Of a DNA stretch of 64,000 bases, positions 60,668 to 64,000 are shown one piece after another (the stretch's first letter is position 1; every line of letters begins with the position of its first letter). Under the pieces are notes generated by a model, which was given only the letters and a program-made list of their open reading frames with translations, searched no databases and had not been told where the DNA came from. Source of the DNA: Casuarina equisetifolia (taxonomy: Eukaryota > Streptophyta > Magnoliopsida > Fagales > Casuarinaceae). The stretch spans positions 24,455,580-24,519,579 of the forward strand of contig CM052355.1 in the NCBI GenBank assembly GCA_028551475.1, given 5' to 3'. Made by a program: the position numbers and the translations under genes.

Positions 60668-63600
60668 GGTCCATATTTCTTTAACGGGAGCACGGAAGAT
60701 AAGGAAAATGATGATGTAACACTTCCACCTCCCATAGAAAATAACAATTCATTCATTGAGTTATAAGATGCATTTAGTAAAATACTTGATAGTTCCAAAA
60801 AATTGAATAAAAAATTATTGCTAAAAGGTAGTCTAGAAGAGCATAAGGCTGAAAGTAATCGTGAAGTCCCTCTAAAAAACAGTAGAAGTTGAATGATCAG
60901 TTGAAATAATTTTCTGATGGAAGTAAAATGCTGGAAGCTATGTTATCGTCAAAACAGGCTATGTTCAATAAAGACGGTAAAGGCTATAGAAAGGGGTTTA
61001 GGTAGCAATCCAATACGAAATGCACCTATGCCCTTTATAACTATCCAGTTAAGCAAAGGAAACTGTACTAGGTGAGACAAATTTGGATTCCTAAAATTGC
61101 AATTTTTACTTCCCTCGGGGTACCCAACAACATTTGGTACTACAAACTACAATCTAATTTTTAGTTGTGCAGGAATTGAAAGAGCAATCTAGTGAAAAAA
61201 AACATTGCAAATTATTGGTATTTAGACACGCAATTGCAAAAGCTTAAACATCTCACACAAGACAGGTTTAAGAAGCATATTTAGCAAAATTGAATCAGAA
61301 AGTGGTGGAAAAGTATTTTTTGGAGATAACTTGAAAGGAAAAATTGAAGAAATAGGTGACATAGGTCACCCTCAAATTCTATTTGTTTTAAATGTTGAGT
61401 ATGTTAGTAGATTAAGGTATAGTATGTTAAGTATTAGACAACTATGTGATGCAGGATATAAAATAAAATTTAAATTTACATGCCATAGATTAATAGGTTA
61501 AGAAACATGTAAATTATAGATCTTAAACTTAAAGAATCATGATGTAAAAGAAACATGTTTTTCGGCTTTAGTAAAGGGTAAGTTACGATATAAAACACTA
61601 GGACATGCAGGAATGAAACTCATTGAGAAACTTTCTACAAAGGAATTGACCTTAGGTCTTTTGAATATAAATTTCAGCTAAGATAAAATTTGTGAAGCAT
61701 GCGCAAGAAGAAAACAAAAAAGAGCTACTTCTTAAGCAAAATCTGAAATGTCAACTACTAGGTCCTTGCAATCATTTTCATATAGATCTGTTTGGTCCCA
61801 TAAAAACCGAGTTTAGTAGGCAAAAACTATTTACTTCTAACTATAGATGACTCTTTTAGATGTCAGGGACATCCTTTCTTGCACACAAATGTCACATGAA
61901 AACGACTTGTCAGAATATCTTTGAAGAGGCTGTAAACATGTTTGTTGTATTTGAGATAATGTTTTTAAAAAATAAACCCTACGAACTATTTCATGAAAGA
62001 AAACCTAATATTCTCATAGTTTCGTGCATTTGGGTACAAGTGCTTTGTATTAAAAAATGAAAACTGATTCTTGGCAAAATTTGACTTAAAAAGTAAGCAA
62101 TCTATATTTCTGGGTTATTTCAGGGCTGGCAACGCTTATTGGGTGTACAATAAGAGTACACTCACGGTAGAAGAGTTAGTACATCAAAAAATATGCATGT
62201 AATAAATGATGCAATTAATATGTATGAGTTTCATATGTGTTCGAACCGAGTTGCTGGAAGCTTGGTAAATCCAAAAAAATGGAGCTGTTGAAACAGATAA
62301 AGAGTCAAAAGAAGTTTCATTTCCAAGAATTAGGCATGAGGTGGATCAACGACAAATTATTGGATAGCCAAAAAGCACTACTCATGAGCTAAAAACGTGT
62401 TTGAGTTTAATAAAGTTTTATATTAAAATGTATAGAAGAGGCCCTAAAGGATGAAAATTGGATAATTTTCACTCAAGAAGAACTAACTCAATTTGAAATG
62501 AATAAAGTAGGAATATTAGTTCTAAGACCGCTAAACAAAGTACGGATTTTAGAAACAAGATTGAAGAAAATTACATTATCGCTAAAAATAAGGCTAGGTT
62601 TAGTGGCAAAGCATGTAACTGAGATGTGGAGATCAAATATAATAAAACTTAACAGTAAATTAAAATGTTGTTAAGTTTCGCATGTTTAAAATTTTCAAAA
62701 TTTATCAAATAAATGTGAAAAGTACCTTTTAAATGGCATAATTTGTAAAGAAATTTATGTTAAACAATTTTCTAATTTTGAAGATCCACATCTCAAAATT
62801 ATGTGCTTAAGATGTCAAAAGATTTGTAGGGTTTAAAGGTAGCACCTAGGGCTTAGTATTAAAGACTTTGTAGTTTCTTTCTTGGCAAAGGATTTAAGAA
62901 AGGGCATCTGGATACTACTTTATCTATTATATTGTATAGAAAATGGCATGTTGATTGTGAAGTGGACGTTGATGAGACGCTTACCAAAGAATTCTTTAAC
63001 TTGATGTAGAACGATTTTGAAATGAGCATAACAATAGAACTAAATTTCTTTCTTAGTCTACAAATTAAGCAAATCATAGATGGGATCTTTATGAGTGAAG
63101 CCAAATTAGCAAAAGAGCTTCTTCAAAATTTTCACTGGCAAGAAGAAAAACCAGTCTTGCCGCCCATGAGCGGAAATGCAAAGTTTGATTTAGATTCTTC
63201 AATTAGATGTCTAAACATGAAGTTCCATAAGAGCACGATAGGTTCTCTTTAATATCTTAGTACATCAGGCTATATATTCTATTTAGTGTATGTTTATTTG
63301 CTCAAGAGAAATACACTTAGTTGTAGTGAAATGCATTCTTAATACTAAAAAGTTATTGTCAACTTAGGCTTACGTATCCTAGAAAAACTCAAATCACATT
63401 GCATGCTTACAGTGACTTTGATTCACAGGAAGTATATTAGATGGGTAAATCAAAAGTTGTAAATGCCACTTTTTAGGGCATACTTTAATTTTCTGGTTTT
63501 TCAAGAAGCAAAGTGTGTAGCCATATCAAACACTCGGGCTGAAGAAATAATTATAGTTAATTATCGTACATAAATACTAAGGATAAAAAAGAAGCTTAAA
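60190..63600 (+). mobile_element. Decayed Sirevirus-like Ty1/copia retrotransposon
   Basis: Plus-strand fragments appear in copia order with many stops and frameshifts. Gag: EAKDLDTL and GSLKKYEIQML near 60206-60290, then a zinc-knuckle-like FKCRKHGYIKTSCP near 60500. Pre-integrase: LGHAGMKLIEKLS then KICEAC near 61600-61735. Integrase start: HIDLFGPIKTEF near 61775. Reverse transcriptase: NWIIFTQEELTQFE near 62450, catalytic box read as DVDE at 62965-62976, then FEMSITIELNFFLSLQIKQ near 63020. RNase H: AKCVAISNTRAE near 63510. The RT segment resembles the Sirevirus lineage. No terminal repeats were identified, so ends are approximate. Confidence 0.82.
60616..60666. repeat. (AAG)n microsatellite within the copia gag remnant
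   Basis: About 17 AAG/GAA units, inserted or expanded just after the zinc-knuckle-like segment. In one plus frame it reads as poly-arginine, which no gag protein needs, so it probably grew after the element died. Confidence 0.93.
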
Positions 63601-64000
63601 GATTTTGTCTTTCATTCAAATCACATAGGATAAAATGTGACAACACAAGTGTGATAAATCTCACTAAAATCTAATTCACCATTCTCTAAGCTAAGCAAAT
63701 AAAAACGTATGCACTGATCTTTCCTAACCATAATAGGATTCCACGTTGTCGCCATATTGGGTAGTAATAACCTTTTCTCAAGTTAAGTCATAATCATGGT
63801 CAGGTTTCTAAGAATTCATGCATGTATCTTGTTTTACTATGTCATAGATCGTAATTAGTTCTCTCCGATTTGTCTTGCTTGATGAAGTCAACAAATTCTT
63901 TTTAAAGTGTATTTTCACTATGTTCCCAATGTGGGATTAATTGCACGCATTCAATTTCACTCCGGAAAAATTGAATGAAAACTATGATATTTCTTCCTAT
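63601..64000. other. Sequence after the copia RNase H fragment
   Basis: AT-rich and without a supported frame. It may contain the polypurine tract and 3' LTR of the copia element, but no inverted TG...CA ends were recognised. Confidence 0.35.

Noticed and set aside
1..64000. CRISPR arrays, operons, bacterial-type terminators, tRNA or rRNA genes
   Set aside because: The window is plant nuclear DNA; the repeats seen are not CRISPR-like, and I recognised no tRNA or rRNA sequence by eye.

Overview
The window is nuclear DNA of a flowering plant, most likely a woody eudicot or a close relative. This rests on spliced genes with GT-AG introns, plant-only families (CONSTANS-like, XERICO, PADRE, GIP1), AT-rich spacers, microsatellites, and decayed Ty3/gypsy and Ty1/copia elements. 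Nothing in it is bacterial or organellar. All exon models were built by hand from reading-frame and splice-phase agreement plus recalled family similarity. No transcript or database was consulted.

Layout. (1) 0.8-8.7 kb, plus: 16-exon KNL1/SPC105-like kinetochore gene. (2) 10.8-15.3 kb, plus: CONSTANS-like gene of the COL9/COL10 type, with a 5'-leader intron. (3) 16.2-19.7 kb, minus: RRP15-like ribosome biogenesis gene, with a telo-box and site II elements upstream. (4) 20-25 kb: degenerate Ty3/gypsy integrase, a deleted second copy, a small minisatellite, a broken NAC gene and a 130-bp tandem duplication. (5) 27-29 kb, plus: XERICO-like RING-H2 E3 ligase. (6) 30.2-39.1 kb, plus: 14-exon plastid RNase E/G-like gene with an N-terminal starch-binding-type domain. 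(7) 39.7-41.9 kb, minus: single-coding-exon type II membrane protein with an O-fucosyltransferase-like C-terminal half. (8) 42.6-45.4 kb, minus: two-exon ARM-repeat protein. (9) 46.6-47.2 kb, minus: intronless PADRE (DUF4228) protein. (10) 48.5-57.3 kb, minus: ten-exon GBF-interacting-protein-1-like gene. (11) 57.3-64 kb: AT-rich spacer, then a decayed Sirevirus-like Ty1/copia element on the plus strand.

The genes do not form one pathway. They are housekeeping and regulatory loci whose order partly recalls Arabidopsis chromosome 2 near At2g04235-At2g04280 (KNL1, XERICO, RNE, membrane protein), with the duplicated pair At4g12700-At4g12710 matching the membrane-protein/ARM pair. That comparison is from memory. 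Upstream motifs fit the gene roles: mitotic (MSA) cores and an E2F-like site at KNL1, telo-box and site II at RRP15, G-box/ABRE elements at XERICO.

I found no convincing new biological system. The most useful observations are a GC-AG first intron in KNL1, a 51-residue duplication in its repeat region, upstream ATGs and tandem acceptors in the RNase E gene, the tandem array inside an RRP15 intron, and the glycosyltransferase-like fold hint in the membrane protein.
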